A DNA stretch of 56,727 nt from Candidatus Melainabacteria bacterium (GTDB taxonomy: Bacteria > Cyanobacteriota > Vampirovibrionia > Obscuribacterales > Obscuribacteraceae). The translations under genes and the position numbers were made by a program. Under the pieces are notes generated by a model. The model was not told the origin of the DNA. It worked only from the letters and a program-made list of their open reading frames with translations, and did no database searches. Below are positions 18,793-26,141 of this stretch, piece after piece (position 1 is the stretch's first letter; each line of letters begins with the position of its first letter). The stretch spans positions 1 to 56,727 of the forward strand of contig PLZS01000010.1 of NCBI GenBank assembly GCA_003153555.1. The letters are read 5' to 3'.

Positions 18793-18817
18793 GAGTTAAA
18801 CTGAAAGGGAGAATTAA

Positions 18818-19900
18818 ATGCGCAAATTAGTTGCCGCCGATGTTGCAGCTGCCGTTACAGGTGGCTCAGTCTTAGCTGCGGGAGGCGGCGGATGGGTCGA
18901 TCACGGTTACCTTATTGGTCAAATTGCCACCAGTCTCGGTGAACCAACGCTCGCCAGCATTGACGAAATTCCGGAAGACGGCATTGTCGTCACTGTCACG
19001 GCAATCGGATCGCCTGCTGCAAAAGACTGGCAGATGTTTCCAATCGATTATGTGCGCGCCCTTCAGCTGCTCATAGAGGCGCTCGGCAAGCCTATCGCAG
19101 GAGTCATAACTGCCCAAAACGGATCATCGACTACTTTGAACGGCTGGAATCAATCAGCAATACTTGGCATTCCGGTGATCGACGCAGCCGGAAATGGACG
19201 GGCTCAACCCACGGGAAAATTCGGTTCCATGGGACTTCTAACAAAGCCGGGTTACCAAACCATTCAAACCGCAGCCGGAGGCAATCGGGCACAAGGACGT
19301 TATTTAGAAGTCACCGTACGCGGTGAAGTGGCCAGAGCCGATGATATTTTACGCGCCGTTTCCCTGCAGTCAGGCGGTTTTATAGCGGCTGCAAGGAATC
19401 CAATATCCGCATCTTACGTAAAAGAACACGCTGCCATTGGTGCCATTTCTTACGCAATTAGACTTGGTGAGGCGATGCTGAAAGCAAAAGATGATGGACC
19501 GGAAGCCGTAATTTCAGCAGCCGTGCGAGAGACGAAAGGACGCATTCTAGGTGTCGGTCCTGTCAAAAATGCTGCTGTTGATACACGCGACAGTTGGGAC
19601 TTCGCGCGCTTTCAAGTGCAAGACGAGAAAGGAATATTGACCCTGCACACAATGAACGAATACATGGCAGTCGACAGAGATGGCGAGAGACTCTCAACTT
19701 TCCCGGATCTAATAACCACGCTGTCGCTTGACACAGGGTTACCTGTAAGCGTTGCACAAATGAGAGAGGGAACAAGAGTGGCTGTGTTGGTAAATAATAA
19801 AGCGGATCTTCCGCTTGGAACCGGTGCGCGACAGCCAGATGCATATCACGAAGTTGAGGCAGCCATGGGAATCGATCTTCTTTCATACGCGCTTGCGTAA
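18818..19900 (+). CDS. DUF917 family protein; probable thiohydantoin desulfurase
   Basis: The 360-residue protein has the N-terminal pattern of DUF917 (GGSVLAAGGGG near residue 15-25, followed by an alternating beta/alpha core and GNGRAQP). The family is now linked to desulfuration of (S-methyl) thiohydantoins. In ergothioneine breakdown the matching step removes the 2-thioxo sulfur from thioxoimidazolidine propionate as sulfide, giving hydantoin-5-propionate. It lies 25 nt after the hydratase with GGGAG before its ATG and 11 nt before the hydantoinase gene, so all four are one operon. A standard hut operon has no place for this family, which is the main contextual support. I see no classical metal-binding signature. 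Confidence 0.75.
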   Translation: MRKLVAADVAAAVTGGSVLAAGGGGWVDHGYLIGQIATSLGEPTLASIDEIPEDGIVVTVTAIGSPAAKDWQMFPIDYVRALQLLIEALGKPIAGVITAQNGSSTTLNGWNQSAILGIPVIDAAGNGRAQPTGKFGSMGLLTKPGYQTIQTAAGGNRAQGRYLEVTVRGEVARADDILRAVSLQSGGFIAAARNPISASYVKEHAAIGAISYAIRLGEAMLKAKDDGPEAVISAAVRETKGRILGVGPVKNAAVDTRDSWDFARFQVQDEKGILTLHTMNEYMAVDRDGERLSTFPDLITTLSLDTGLPVSVAQMREGTRVAVLVNNKADLPLGTGARQPDAYHEVEAAMGIDLLSYALA

Positions 19901-19911
19901 GGAGTTTCAGT

Positions 19912-21300
19912 ATGTCTGATTTTGATTTAGTTGTCTCCGGTCGAGTAGTGCTTACCGATCGCATCATAGATGGTGGCTACGTCGCCGTTAAGAATGGGGA
20001 AATTTCAGCTATCGGTATTGGTAAACCTCCTGGTGCGGCCGAACGCTATGACTTTGGCGACAGCCTAATCATGCCGGGCGCCATCGATTCGCAAACGCAC
20101 AGCCGCAGTCAAAAAAATCAAGAAGATTTCGTTTGGTCGACACGGTCTGCTGCTGCAGGTGGAGTAACAACAATCGTTGACATGCCTTACGATGACGACG
20201 GTAAATTGATTTGCACGGCTGAAAGACTGCGCGAGAAAGCCAGCGAAGCGGGCGAACAAGCACGTGTGGATTTCGCCTTGTTCGGCACAGTTCATCCCAA
20301 CGACGGTCCGAAACACATCGCTGACATGGTTGAGGCCGGGGCTGCAGCGTTCAAGTTCTCAACATTCGGAACACATCCGGATCGTTTCCCCCGCATTCCT
20401 CCCCACACAATGTTTGAATGCTTTTCCGAAATTGCCAAACACGATCTGATGGCAGGCGTACACAATGAAAACGACGAAGCTGTGCGCGCATACATTTCTA
20501 AAGTGAAAGAGCAGGGGCTAACTGATTACTTGTCCCACGGACTGAGCCGACCGCCGATAACAGAGACTTTGGCGATTGCCGAAGTCTACGAGATTGCCGC
20601 AGCGACAGGATGTTCAGCACACATTGTGCATTGCTCTCTGGCGCGCGGCTATGAATTGTCGGCCAACTATCGCGCTCAAGGATTTGATACCACAATCGAA
20701 GCGTGCATCCACTACCTCACGCTCGACGAAGAAGACAGTGTGCGACGTCTCGGCGGTAAGGCAAAAGTGAATCCGCCTATCCGTCCAAGAGCACAAGTCG
20801 AAGCGCTCTGGAATCATCTGGGCAAAGGCAACATCACAGTCGTATCAACGGATCACGTCAGTTGGTCGGAAGATCGAAAAAACAATCCGAACATGCTGGA
20901 AAATTCTTCAGGCGCCCCGGGGCTCGAGGTGCTCTACCCCCTATTGCTCAAGGGATTAGATGAGCATGGGCTCAGTTTGACATGGGCAGCCAAGCTTTTG
21001 GCTGCAAATCCGGCTCGATTATTCAGACTCGATCATCTCAAAGGCGCACTCGAACTAGGCAAGGATGCTGACATTACAGTAATGAAGGCAGATCGTTATC
21101 GATACGATCCCTCGGAAAGCGGACACAACGTGATTTCGTGGAGCCCATACGAGGGCATGGAATTACCCTATCGAGTCGAGGCAACATTCCTGCGTGGACA
21201 GCAGATCTTTGACGGCGCCAAAAAGGTCTCGGCACCCGGCACCGGTAAGTTTCTCCGACCGCGGAGCAAAACGGCTACGCGCTCATTCGCTACCGTTTAG
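19912..21300 (+). CDS. Hydantoinase/dihydropyrimidinase-like amidohydrolase; probable hydantoin-5-propionate hydrolase
   Basis: The 462-residue protein is a cyclic-amidohydrolase family member. Expected dinuclear-metal ligands are visible: Lys148 in AAAFKFSTFG (the carboxylated bridging Lys), His184 in GVHNEN, His240 in AHIVHCS and Asp314 in STDHVSW. The first HxH motif is altered: MPGAIDSQTHS gives Gln61-Thr-His63 where hydantoinases have His-x-His. The C-terminal ANPARLF and LGKDADITV are typical. Role inferred: ring opening of hydantoin-5-propionate to N-carbamoyl-L-glutamate, between the desulfurase and the M20 amidohydrolase. An AAGGAG site precedes the ATG. The Ser/Arg-rich tail beyond about residue 440 is unlikely to belong to the fold. 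Confidence 0.8.
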   Translation: MSDFDLVVSGRVVLTDRIIDGGYVAVKNGEISAIGIGKPPGAAERYDFGDSLIMPGAIDSQTHSRSQKNQEDFVWSTRSAAAGGVTTIVDMPYDDDGKLICTAERLREKASEAGEQARVDFALFGTVHPNDGPKHIADMVEAGAAAFKFSTFGTHPDRFPRIPPHTMFECFSEIAKHDLMAGVHNENDEAVRAYISKVKEQGLTDYLSHGLSRPPITETLAIAEVYEIAAATGCSAHIVHCSLARGYELSANYRAQGFDTTIEACIHYLTLDEEDSVRRLGGKAKVNPPIRPRAQVEALWNHLGKGNITVVSTDHVSWSEDRKNNPNMLENSSGAPGLEVLYPLLLKGLDEHGLSLTWAAKLLAANPARLFRLDHLKGALELGKDADITVMKADRYRYDPSESGHNVISWSPYEGMELPYRVEATFLRGQQIFDGAKKVSAPGTGKFLRPRSKTATRSFATV

Positions 21301-21646
21301 TCCTGGGAGTGCCGACACCTGACCTCGCGGGCACCAACTGATCAGTCTTCACCGACCAACTCTTGTGATGGTACCCGAGCATTTTCGACGGGCATGATCT
21401 GTTAGGTGTCTCTCACATGAAATTGCCAAGGCGTTCTTTGTCCTTGCGATTCATTGGCACCTCAGATGGTGGCATGAACGAACTTCGACAGTGAGTTTTC
21501 GGGGAGAGACGATTGCAATGCATAACGAACTAGCGATAACCAATGCGCCGAACCAGCGACTACGAATGTGCCTAAAGCACTCTTTGGATACCATTGTTAG
21601 CACTTTAGAGTGACGTAAATGAGCGAGATCTGTTGATAGAATAAAA
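21301..21646 (+). other. Intergenic stretch with one possible 31-codon ORF
   Basis: This 346-nt gap interrupts the catabolic cluster. The only reading frame of note is an ATG at 21518-21520 running to TGA at 21611-21613 (31 residues, MHNELAITNAP ... DTIVSTLE), with GGGGAG about 10 nt upstream. I do not recognise it and cannot say it is expressed. No clear terminator or promoter is visible. Confidence 0.25.
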
Positions 21647-21934
21647 ATGGCAAATGATCAAATCAATTCATGTGCTCGGAGTAGAAAGCAATTGCGAAAC
21701 GATTCAGAAACAAATATTGTTGCCATACACATCGCAGAAAGTCATGTGCAGAAACTTCAGAAAAGTCTTCGAGAAGTCGAGAACAATTTTGGTGCGCAGA
21801 GCGGCGAAGCGGGTCTAGCACTCATTGCTCTAGTGGACTATTTACAGACTCATCCCGGAAACGAAGAAACCATTAATCGCCTGAGTGAGCGAATAGAAGA
21901 GATCGTTGAAATCTATCGGGACGCCTGCGAATAA
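21647..21934 (+). CDS. Small helical protein of unknown function
   Basis: The 95-residue product is hydrophilic, with heptad-like helical segments (HVQKLQKSLREVENNF, ETINRLSERIEEIVEIY), suggesting a helical hairpin or coiled coil. It has no signal peptide and no membrane segment. The ATG lacks a clear Shine-Dalgarno (AGAATAAAA precedes it), which lowers confidence. It sits between the hydantoinase and the N-carbamoyl-amino-acid hydrolase, but nothing in it points to catalysis. It may simply be a passenger. Confidence 0.5.
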   Translation: MANDQINSCARSRKQLRNDSETNIVAIHIAESHVQKLQKSLREVENNFGAQSGEAGLALIALVDYLQTHPGNEETINRLSERIEEIVEIYRDACE

Positions 21935-21941
21935 AAGTTAG

Positions 21942-21976
21942 TATAATCAGACCTCACTGCTGAGTTCGCGTGAGGT
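21942..21976 (+). promoter_or_regulatory. -10 box and inverted repeat before the M20 amidohydrolase gene
   Basis: A consensus TATAAT is at 21942-21947 without a good -35. An exact 7-bp inverted repeat follows, ACCTCAC (21951-21957) and GTGAGGT (21970-21976). The 3' arm contains the GTGAGG ribosome site of the next gene, 7 nt before ATG 21983. It could be an operator at the transcription start or an RNA hairpin that hides the ribosome site. Confidence 0.45.
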
Positions 21977-21982
21977 TTGACT

Positions 21983-23251
21983 ATGACTGCAGGGGCTAAA
22001 TCGAATGCGTTGGTTAACTCGGAACGCCTTTGGAATGACCTAATGGCAATAGCAGAGTTTACTCTGCCAGAGCAGCCCTACACGCGTCGAGCCTTCACGC
22101 CATTGTTCGCTAAAGGCAGACAGTGGCTGACAGACAAGTTTACCGAAGCAGGTTTCGAAGTGTCGCTGGATGCGGCAGGAAATCTGATCGGCAAAATCGT
22201 TGGCACCACCTCCGGTGCAGGTACGATCATGCTCGGCTCACATTCAGACACAGTTCCTAGCGGTGGTCGATTTGATGGAGTAGCTGGTGTAATCGCAGCC
22301 TTAGAAATCGGCAGAGTTCTAAAAGAAAGCAATTTCAAGGCCAAACATAATATTGAAGTTGTTGATTTTCTGGCAGAAGAACCAAATGTATATGGACTCT
22401 CCTGCGTCGGAAGTCGCGGCATGACCGGCAACATGGATGAAAATATGTTGTCGTTCACAGAGCCTGCCGGCGAGACATTGGGCGAGGCGATCAAACGCGT
22501 CGGTGGCGCGCCTAACCTAATTTCCTCCGCAAAACGATCTGATCTTCGCGCCTTCTTCGAACTGCATATTGAACAGGGACCGATACTTGAACAGAAAAAA
22601 ATCGACATCGGTTTAGTTACTGCCATTGTCGGTATTCGTCGCCTCGAAATCGTCTTCAACGGTGAGGCCGATCATGCCGGCACCACACCGATGAATCTAC
22701 GACGAGACGCAGCCGTAGCTCTAGCTGAAACAGTCGTTTTCATCCGCAAAATTGCTGAAGACTTTGCATTGCGCGGCGAAGGACACTTTGTAGCAACCGT
22801 GGGAGTAATCGAAATTCAACCAAACGCAATGAATGTGGTGCCACAATGCGCTCGTCTGATCATTGACGCACGCAGCGAAAGCAAAGACCTCATGGATCGA
22901 TTTATGGAAGAAGTGAAACGCATTACAGCAACGGCAGCAGAGACATATCGGGTCGAGTGCGAAGTACCGAAAATGCTCTCTAACTCGATCGCTTCAATTT
23001 GTGATCCAGATCTGCGCAGCCTCTTGAACAGTTGCGCAAAAGATTTGGGACTTACAACAATGGACTTAGCCTCTGGCGCTGGACACGACGCCGCCTTCCT
23101 CTCTCGTATCGCGCCCGCCGCGATGGTCTTCGTGCCATGCCTGCGCGGAAAGAGCCACGCCCCAGAAGAGTGGGCGGAAGCTTCCGCATTAGCCGCAGGC
23201 GCCAACGTCATCGCCGAAGCGATCATGCGATTCGACACAAACTCTCTCTAA
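21983..23251 (+). CDS. M20-family N-carbamoyl-L-amino acid hydrolase; probable N-carbamoylglutamate amidohydrolase
   Basis: The 422-residue protein has the full signature of the Zn-dependent hydantoinase/carbamoylase amidases: GSHSDTVPSGGRFDG (His87, Asp98), AEEP (Glu133), LHIEQGP (His195), DHAGTTPM in the lid/dimerisation domain, and SGAGHDA with KSHAPEEW near the end. It would hydrolyse the N-carbamoyl group released by the hydantoinase, giving glutamate, CO2 and ammonia, the last step of the route. Allantoate amidohydrolase or beta-ureidopropionase are alternatives by family alone; context favours N-carbamoylglutamate. I prefer ATG 21983 over TTG 21977 because GTGAGG is 7 nt upstream. It has its own promoter-like element, so it may be transcribed separately from the first four genes. 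Confidence 0.85.
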   Translation: MTAGAKSNALVNSERLWNDLMAIAEFTLPEQPYTRRAFTPLFAKGRQWLTDKFTEAGFEVSLDAAGNLIGKIVGTTSGAGTIMLGSHSDTVPSGGRFDGVAGVIAALEIGRVLKESNFKAKHNIEVVDFLAEEPNVYGLSCVGSRGMTGNMDENMLSFTEPAGETLGEAIKRVGGAPNLISSAKRSDLRAFFELHIEQGPILEQKKIDIGLVTAIVGIRRLEIVFNGEADHAGTTPMNLRRDAAVALAETVVFIRKIAEDFALRGEGHFVATVGVIEIQPNAMNVVPQCARLIIDARSESKDLMDRFMEEVKRITATAAETYRVECEVPKMLSNSIASICDPDLRSLLNSCAKDLGLTTMDLASGAGHDAAFLSRIAPAAMVFVPCLRGKSHAPEEWAEASALAAGANVIAEAIMRFDTNSL

Positions 23252-23348
23252 GCTAATTGCTTTTTTCCAACTCCTTCGCGTTGAGCTAACAGCTTTAGGT
23301 CTCAGCTCTTAGCGCCTGAGTTAGGACGAACAACGACGCCTATCATCG

Positions 23349-23564
23349 CTACTTAGTTAACGCTTGATCTTGCGGAGCTAACTCGCTTATGGGAGCGACA
23401 TAAATACATATTGCTGCTGCAATCACACCTGCCACCATGAAGGCCAACACCGCAAGCAGCAGTGCACATCTCAGTATTTTAGTTAAATCTGTGTGCTCGC
23501 ATTTTCGAGCAGACGCGGTCGTTTGCGAACAGGCAGGATTAATAAGAGAAGATTGTGTTGCCAT
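23349..23564 (-). CDS. Small single-span membrane protein, unknown
   Basis: The 71-residue frame has a polar N-terminus with two Cys, one strong transmembrane segment (LLLAVLAFMVAGVIAAAICIYV, here split by name only as residues about 34-55) and a short polar tail. The ribosome site is not obvious, so the start is uncertain. It is convergent with the end of the M20 gene. No family recognised; the membrane segment is the only functional clue. Confidence 0.4.
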   Translation of the reverse strand: MATQSSLINPACSQTTASARKCEHTDLTKILRCALLLAVLAFMVAGVIAAAICIYVAPISELAPQDQALTK

Positions 23565-24060
23565 AAATTATTACCGGGATTCCGTGATGTCTTCAAAAGT
23601 GTTCAAAGCAAGGCACGCATTTTGTTAAATGCAAATAGACCAAGGCGAACTATTAGGTATCTTGCGGTTCACACAAGCGTTAGTAAATTTCAAGCCGGAG
23701 CTCAGCCTTTCGGCATGGCCGCATCGTTATTTCGGGGTCAGATAATTATACCGGCGGCAACACGCTTGTCAAGAGGGCAGAAGGGTGCGCTCAACCTAGG
23801 CGAAAAAACACCCTGACTGCGTAATTGCGCAGCAATGTGTGCGGATTCTCGCATGGCTTCATTTGGATTCGATCGCTATCATTTAACTATCGAATCTGCG
23901 ACACCGCATCTGGTGGCAGCAAGAACAAATTTCCAGGGGACAGAGAGCGAAACATCGGGGTGATGGTTCGCTCTCTGCGTTGGGAGATGAATCACCCAGA
24001 GCGATCTGAGCAGTTGCTACGGACAAATGGATAAGTCTGACTCTCTTTTGCTTTAAAAGT
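23565..24060 (+). other. Non-coding stretch with several hairpins
   Basis: No convincing gene lies here. Four inverted repeats follow one another: CTGCG/CGCAG (23817-23832), TGCG/CGCA (23840-23853), GATTCGAT/ATCGAATC (23866-23873 with 23889-23896) and the strongest, CAGAGAGCGAA/TTCGCTCTCTG (23941-23951 with 23967-23977, 11 bp). None is followed by a T-run, so they are not ordinary terminators. A structured RNA or a repeat element is possible. Confidence 0.3.
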
Positions 24061-24066
24061 TACAAT
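24061..24066 (+). promoter_or_regulatory. Putative -10 box (TACAAT)
   Basis: TACAAT lies 26 nt before the CTG proposed as start of the next gene and just ahead of its AGAGAGG ribosome site. The -35 is poor. It supports a short leader and therefore a start near 24092. Confidence 0.3.
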
Positions 24067-24091
24067 AGTCAGAGATAGAGAGGATTCGTTT

Positions 24092-25204
24092 CTGCGTCCA
24101 TTTGTTTTAGTTGCTTGCTGCGCGCTGTTTGCGCTTACCCAGACCACCGCTACAGCCTCGGACTGGGTGGAAGGTCCTGCGTCGGTATTTCAGCTGCCTC
24201 CGCACCCAACTGCCGTCAAGCTTCCCAAGGTGGAGACGCCGCGGGATTTGCCTACAGTCGGTGTTACAGACGGGCACTCGCACTCAGCTGGTCCGCATGG
24301 ACTGGAAGGCAATGTCACTAGTGCTGGAGTGAGAGAGCAAGGTGGCGAGCAGCCCAACGTCTGGAACACGCAACCACCATCGGCAGGTCCACCCCAGACT
24401 ACGACCGTCTCGCCTAAGTTATTCAGCGGTTGGCTCAGCGAGACCCACCCTGACCTTAAGCCGATGACGAAAGATTCCGTCATTGAAATCAAAGGGCAGT
24501 GGGATGACTCGGGACACGCCTTGCACAATTTCGGCTTCAATTTCAACAAAATCAATCCGAATGCAATCAGCAAAGTTTCCCTGGCGAACACCAACGTATT
24601 AATAGTTGATTGCGCGGGAGAAATTCCCACTTCAGGGCTCGAAGTGATTCGCAACTTTGTCGCCAACGGAGGTTACCTAATCACGACTGATTGGTCCCTC
24701 GATAACTGCCTCGCTCGGGCAATTCCAGGCTTTGTCGAATGGAACAGTGCAAATTCAGTTTCAGAACTGGTTGACGCTGCTATCAATAAAAATGCCGGTG
24801 AGAGCGGTAATGCCGACCTACTGCTTAACGTTGTGCCGAGAGCTTATTGGAAGCTGGATAACAAGTGCCAGATGGTCAAGATTCGACGCCCTGATGCCGT
24901 CACCGTGCTCGTACGCAGCAAGCGATTAGCGTATCAAGATCCCAATCGCACTTTTGCTCTAAACGACAGAGGCAATACCGCTCTTGTGGATAATATTGGA
25001 ATTTTAGCGCTGACATTTAAATACGAAAAGGGACGAGTGCTGCATCTCGTCGGTCATTTCGACAACAACACAGATTTGGCGTTCAACAATTCGTTACCTG
25101 ATCCAGCACCACGTATCGGCATTAGTTTGCGACAAGCGATCGCTGCCAATTTCATCGCAGCAGCACTGAAAGCTAATCCGCACCCGATTGCGTCTAAGAA
25201 CTAA
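24092..25204 (+). CDS. Secreted protein with GATase-like (ThuA/DUF4350-like) domain, non-AUG start
   Basis: The conventional start would be GTG 24167, but the same frame is open upstream and encodes a textbook signal peptide: Arg-Pro, then FVLVACCALFALTQTTATA and a cleavage-like ATA-S. The only initiator-like codon in place is CTG at 24092-24094, 8 nt after AGAGAGG. From there the product is 370 residues. After a Pro-rich linker, the core NTNVLIVDCAGEIP ... NFVANGGYLITTDW ... is typical of class I glutamine-amidotransferase-like folds, where the strand and the Gly-Gly-Tyr-Leu turn are conserved. I see no catalytic Cys-His pair I can trust. Function unknown; probably periplasmic or cell surface. 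Confidence 0.65.
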   Translation: MRPFVLVACCALFALTQTTATASDWVEGPASVFQLPPHPTAVKLPKVETPRDLPTVGVTDGHSHSAGPHGLEGNVTSAGVREQGGEQPNVWNTQPPSAGPPQTTTVSPKLFSGWLSETHPDLKPMTKDSVIEIKGQWDDSGHALHNFGFNFNKINPNAISKVSLANTNVLIVDCAGEIPTSGLEVIRNFVANGGYLITTDWSLDNCLARAIPGFVEWNSANSVSELVDAAINKNAGESGNADLLLNVVPRAYWKLDNKCQMVKIRRPDAVTVLVRSKRLAYQDPNRTFALNDRGNTALVDNIGILALTFKYEKGRVLHLVGHFDNNTDLAFNNSLPDPAPRIGISLRQAIAANFIAAALKANPHPIASKN

Positions 25205-26141
25205 GTCCCCGAAATGGAGCGCGGATTTTCAATCCGCCCGAAATGGAGCTAGTCTTTAGGGGCGGAACTGGAGTTCCGCGCTTGTATTCTGCGGAACTGG
25301 AGTTCCGCGCTTTCATTTCATTCGCATCGGCGTCGTTGAGCGACCAATCGTTCGGCTTATAAATGACAGAATAATCAATCAGCCTATCGCCGACCGGGAT
25401 GTCATTCTTGACGCTTGCAGGCAGGTTTTTTGAGAGATAGGCGAGAACAATTTGATCGTCAGTTGGCGGCGGTTTTTTTCCGGAAATTCCAGATGCTTTA
25501 GAAAAATCCAGCGGAAACCATTTGAAAATCTGAGACACCGTAATGGTTTTCTGTTTTGGATCGATCAGGATATTCTTTTTGTCGCTAAGAAATTTTTCTT
25601 TGCACGCAGCCAGGTCCGCCTCCCAGGTCGTGGAGACAAAGGCCCGCTTCCTCGGAGCTGCGCAACCCTTAGCCGCGCAAACCACCGCGAAGTGGACTTC
25701 AGGATAGCGAAGGGCTCGTAAGATGTCGTGCTCAATAGTGTCGAGAGTATACTGCTTACCAGCGACCGTGACTTGATACTTTTCCCAAGCATCAGGAATT
25801 TGCCTGAAACTGTCGGTTGGATAGTACGGATTTTTACCAATGATTGGATAGTGATCCAAAACGAGCTTTACGGTGAATGCGTTGTAAGCGTTCATCCACA
25901 AAGCTTTTCGCTGATCGTGGGTCATATCTTCGAGTTCTTCAGGAGTGATATCTGCAAGTTCTTTTAAATATTTGTCCAACGCGCCAGGTTTCTTCTGCCA
26001 CCGCGCATAGTGAATCAAATCTCCGTCCACGTAGTGCTTCAGCTCGTGAGTCCAGATTTGATGCTTGTTATCAAAAGCGGCTGAGGCTGAGCTACCAGCA
26101 AGCAGAGCGAAACAGAGCGGCACTAGAAATCGACAGTTCAT
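25194..26141 (-). CDS. DUF547 domain secreted protein
   Basis: The 315-residue protein has a signal peptide (MNCRFLVPLCFALLAGSSASA) and the DUF547 core: KALWMNAYNAFTVKLVLDHYP, a Cys-containing VHFAVVCAAKGCA and LDTIEHDILR. The family is of unknown activity, and its conserved His/Cys residues suggest an enzyme. The start overlaps the stop of the upstream thioredoxin-like gene by ATGA, so they are one operon, both exported. The last ~30 residues (RGTPVPPLKTSSISGG and on) are encoded by palindromic repeat DNA (25212-25312) and do not belong to the domain; they appear to be acquired by loss of the original stop. It is tail-to-tail with the preceding gene (11-nt overlap). Confidence 0.85.
   Translation of the reverse strand: MNCRFLVPLCFALLAGSSASAAFDNKHQIWTHELKHYVDGDLIHYARWQKKPGALDKYLKELADITPEELEDMTHDQRKALWMNAYNAFTVKLVLDHYPIIGKNPYYPTDSFRQIPDAWEKYQVTVAGKQYTLDTIEHDILRALRYPEVHFAVVCAAKGCAAPRKRAFVSTTWEADLAACKEKFLSDKKNILIDPKQKTITVSQIFKWFPLDFSKASGISGKKPPPTDDQIVLAYLSKNLPASVKNDIPVGDRLIDYSVIYKPNDWSLNDADANEMKARNSSSAEYKRGTPVPPLKTSSISGGLKIRAPFRGLSS
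25212..25239 (+). repeat. REP-like repeat, 28-bp copy 1
   Basis: This sequence contains the hairpin GCGGATT-TTC-AATCCGC. It recurs exactly, in opposite orientation, at 45008-45035. Two identical copies 20 kb apart in intergenic or gene-end positions mark a dispersed repeat family. Confidence 0.75.
25262..25312 (+). repeat. Pair of identical 22-bp palindromic repeats
   Basis: GCGGAACTGGAGTTCCGC plus GCTT... occurs at 25262-25283 and 25291-25312. Each is a perfect 8-bp inverted repeat around GG. They lie inside the 3' end of the DUF547 gene and could also act as a transcription barrier between the convergent genes. Confidence 0.8.

Noticed and set aside
23825..24034. Plus-strand 69-codon ORF
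   Set aside because: No ribosome site and it runs through strong hairpins; composition not protein-like.
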